Assembly: GCA_039621445.1 (NCBI GenBank)
Contig: CP154955.1
Span: 28,403,471 to 28,467,470, forward strand
Reading direction: 5' to 3'
Length of the DNA stretch: 64,000 bases
Origin: Euglena gracilis
Taxonomy: Eukaryota > Euglenida > Euglenophyceae > Euglenales
Shown: positions 61,831 through 64,000 of the stretch, piece after piece
How positions within the stretch are numbered: the stretch's first letter is position 1
How the letters are laid out: each line of letters begins with the position of its first letter
The notes under the pieces: generated by a model
Seen by the model: the letters and a program-made list of their open reading frames with translations, nothing else
Told to the model about the DNA's origin: nothing
The model's database searches: none
Translations under genes and position numbers: made by a program

Positions 61831-64000
61831 ACGAACTCAGATTTTCTCAACAGGCTTTTGTTGGGCACTGTTCCAGTTCCTGCCATTCTTGGAAAACCTT
61901 TGGCCACCTTGGTACAGATGGACTATTTTCCCCTGCTCTTCTGGGAGAAATGAGTACAAGGGTTCTACGTCTGAAACAAGCAAGCAGCTTTTTCTCCAAA
62001 ACGGTGGTCTGCAGGGGAAAGAAAACCCCCACAAGCAAGTGTTCCTGCATAAATGTAACAGCGAAATCCCCAAACCCCAGGACATCCTGTTTTTTTTGTT
62101 TTCAGTTCTGTCTGATCGATTGACAAAATCCTGAGTGCCAACAAAATTGTAAAGGCATTGAGAACAACAAGGAATGGGGAAGTTGGGATTGGGGGGGGGG
62201 GGCATCAATGTTGCTGAAGAAATGGAAATTGTGAGTTTTGGGAAAAATTCCACATACATTTGGGCAACAACGTTATTTATCCCCAACATGAGGAGGGATG
62301 AGGGTTTTATTGTGAAAAAAAATCCCACATGAGAGAACCCTCGAATGGGCAGGTGACCGTCTGAAGCAGAACCACAGGATGACACCAGCGTCAGGTTCAC
62401 TGCAAGACAAAAGATTGTACCATGTAATGGGCTCATATACACCTGCTTTATGACCGAAAATACACCATCAAAAAAGGCAAATTCTCATTTTTAATGTTGG
62501 GACAAACAACGGCAAATGGACCCAGAATGCCTTTTTCCATTAAAATTGATGCACCTGCACAATTGTACACAGAAAGATTGCCGTCTATGCAGGGGAATTG
62601 GTATTGGAAGCCTTCGGAAAAATTGCAGAAAAAATGCAAAATGCAAAAAAAATTGCAGAAATTGCGGAAAAATTGCGGAAACATGGATATCAGAAATCAC
62701 ACGTTCCAGCTGGAGGGGACTTAAAAAAAACCACAAACTTGGCATTTTGCAATATACGCGCAAGTTTTGAACCGTTGTTGACATTTTCCAACAAAAAGGT
62801 CCAAAAGCATGTTTTTTTGAAATTTTGGTAACATTCTTATTCTGGAAATATGGCATTTTTGGGGTGGAAAAAAACTGAAAACAGTAAAAATTTGCCAAAA
62901 ACTTTGGTGTCAGGAAAAAATCTAACCCAATGCAAAATTTTTCCGAGTCAGAATAATTTTCCCAGTAGAAATTGGAAAAATACCTGAAAGAAGGACCAGA
63001 AATTGCCAAATTTTGTCAAATTTTGTGAAAAAATTTTAAAAATTGACAAATTTTGACAATTTTGTCAAAATTCTGGCCAATTGCAACAAAAGAACAAAAA
63101 AAGCACCTGGGTTCCCTTGTGAAACGTTCAAGAACGCCAAAACTCATCTCGCCTCCCATTTCAGGTTCATGCGGAAAAATTGCGTAAAAGGGGGGGAAAT
63201 GCAGCAAAATTGCGGAAATTACTGAAAAATTGTTGAAAACTGCGGAAAATTGCGGGAAATTGCGGAAATTGCGGGAAAATTGCGGATATCAATCCCCCCG
63301 TGTCTACGAGACCTTTTTTATTTTAAAAACAGGGCAGGGAGATATTCCAGTCGGCCGAAAATTATATTCCAGGGTTTTATTCCGGTTTATTCCGGGTTAT
63401 TCCGGTCTATTCTGGTCAATTTCTGCCTGGATGGAATTAGGATTCTTTTGAAGTACAATTGGGCCGAGGCACTCTGGAATAAGAATATAGCAGCATCGAA
63501 ATGGCACACACGGTGTGATGTGCAAGAAATAGCCTTTTGGACGGCCAGAAGCTGGAACTGCCTCCATCTCAACAGTCTGAAGGGGGACAATCCGGAACGA
63601 AAATGAAACAGGGACAACGTTGCGATGCAAAGAAGGCAAAAAAAACCTGGGACGAGGGTGTACCCAAAAGAATTTATGCTTCTGAAATTTTTTGCAGATC
63701 CAACAAAAATGGTTTCGAAATATGGACACAAGACAAAAAAAGCGACAGTGTGTGTGGGTCGGTGGGTTGATGATGTGTGGCGGTCGTGGGGGAGAGGTGG
63801 GGGTGGGGGGGTGCATGATCCCTGAAACCTTGCGATGTAAAGCAGTTTTGTGAAAGGTTGAAAAAGTACCTTGGAGAAGAGAAAAGGAAAATGAAAGAAG
63901 GTTACAAGCATTTGCACCAGGCGATTTTAGGACCCCCGGGGGAAGGGGGTCCCTCCACCCGTCCGGCCCGGCGCGACCCCTGGGGGAGGGGGGTATACCC
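61831..64000. other. Upstream of the hydrolase; MITE copy 2 and an unfinished element
   Basis: The MITE at 62590-63300, then AT-rich sequence. At 63919 a CAGGCGATTTTAGGACC end followed by C/G runs marks another element cut off by the window edge. No exon recognised. Confidence 0.45.
62590..63300. mobile_element. hAT-like MITE, GGTTGATATC family, copy 2
   Basis: Starts CAGGGGAATTGGTATTGG (a worn form of the copy 1 end) and ends TGCGGATATCAATCCCCCC as in copy 1. Flanks CGTCTATG and TGTCTACG agree at 6 of 8. It shares GCGGAAATTGCGG tracts and a CAGCTGGAGGGGACTT block with copy 1. Confidence 0.6.

Overview
This is nuclear DNA from an intron-rich eukaryote, probably a unicellular flagellated alga or related protist. 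The coding sequence is a scatter of short, very GC-rich exons (third codon positions almost all G or C) lying in long AT-richer introns full of microsatellites, G/C homopolymers and small inverted-repeat elements. Splice junctions were placed by eye with GT-AG or GC-AG rules and checked by whether the reading phase carries across each intron. Where phases agree I trust the model; where they do not I say so. The species cannot be fixed from this window. Frequent GC donors and high exonic GC would suit a GC-rich algal lineage such as a haptophyte, but that is inference. An axonemal-type protein, N-terminal targeting-like peptides and a bacterial-type RlmH suit a flagellate with organelles of bacterial descent.

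Every gene recognised is on the minus strand. From high to low coordinates: (1) alpha/beta hydrolase of the HSL/AADAC type, 58651-61211; (2) unidentified protein with a C-terminal membrane helix, 53196-55198, possibly two genes; (3) YLPM1/ZAP3-like nuclear P-loop protein with Pro/Gln-rich N-terminal part, 41818-51816; (4) weak two-helix membrane protein model, 36535-37580; (5) RlmH-type rRNA methyltransferase, 31889-32966; (6) Mpv17/PMP22-family membrane protein with a transit-like leader, 28560-31339; (7) CFAP144/FAM183-like axonemal protein, 23615-24967; (8) TraB-domain-like protein with a targeting-like N-terminus, 12714-21921, plus an orphan terminal exon at 11946-12069; (9) long coiled-coil protein with a Cys/His cluster, 10414 running off the left edge.

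Between and inside these genes are many short non-autonomous elements. The best defined begin CAGGGG, end in the complement, and sit between 7-8 bp target duplications, as expected of hAT-superfamily MITEs (17540-17807, 35329-35915, 52656-53158, 57549-57998, 62590-63300). Others have terminal inverted repeats built on C-runs (2831-3252, 18195-18590, 55852-56080). Several otherwise different elements share an internal GGCGC/GCGCC hairpin next to an A/T tract. Also present are a foldback element with TTAGGG repeats in its arms (6777-7052), clustered TGCGCA palindromes (20.1-21.6 and 25.7-25.9 kb), a minisatellite block (33.2-35.3 kb), and (GT)n tracts that start at 5' splice sites. No transposase gene was found.
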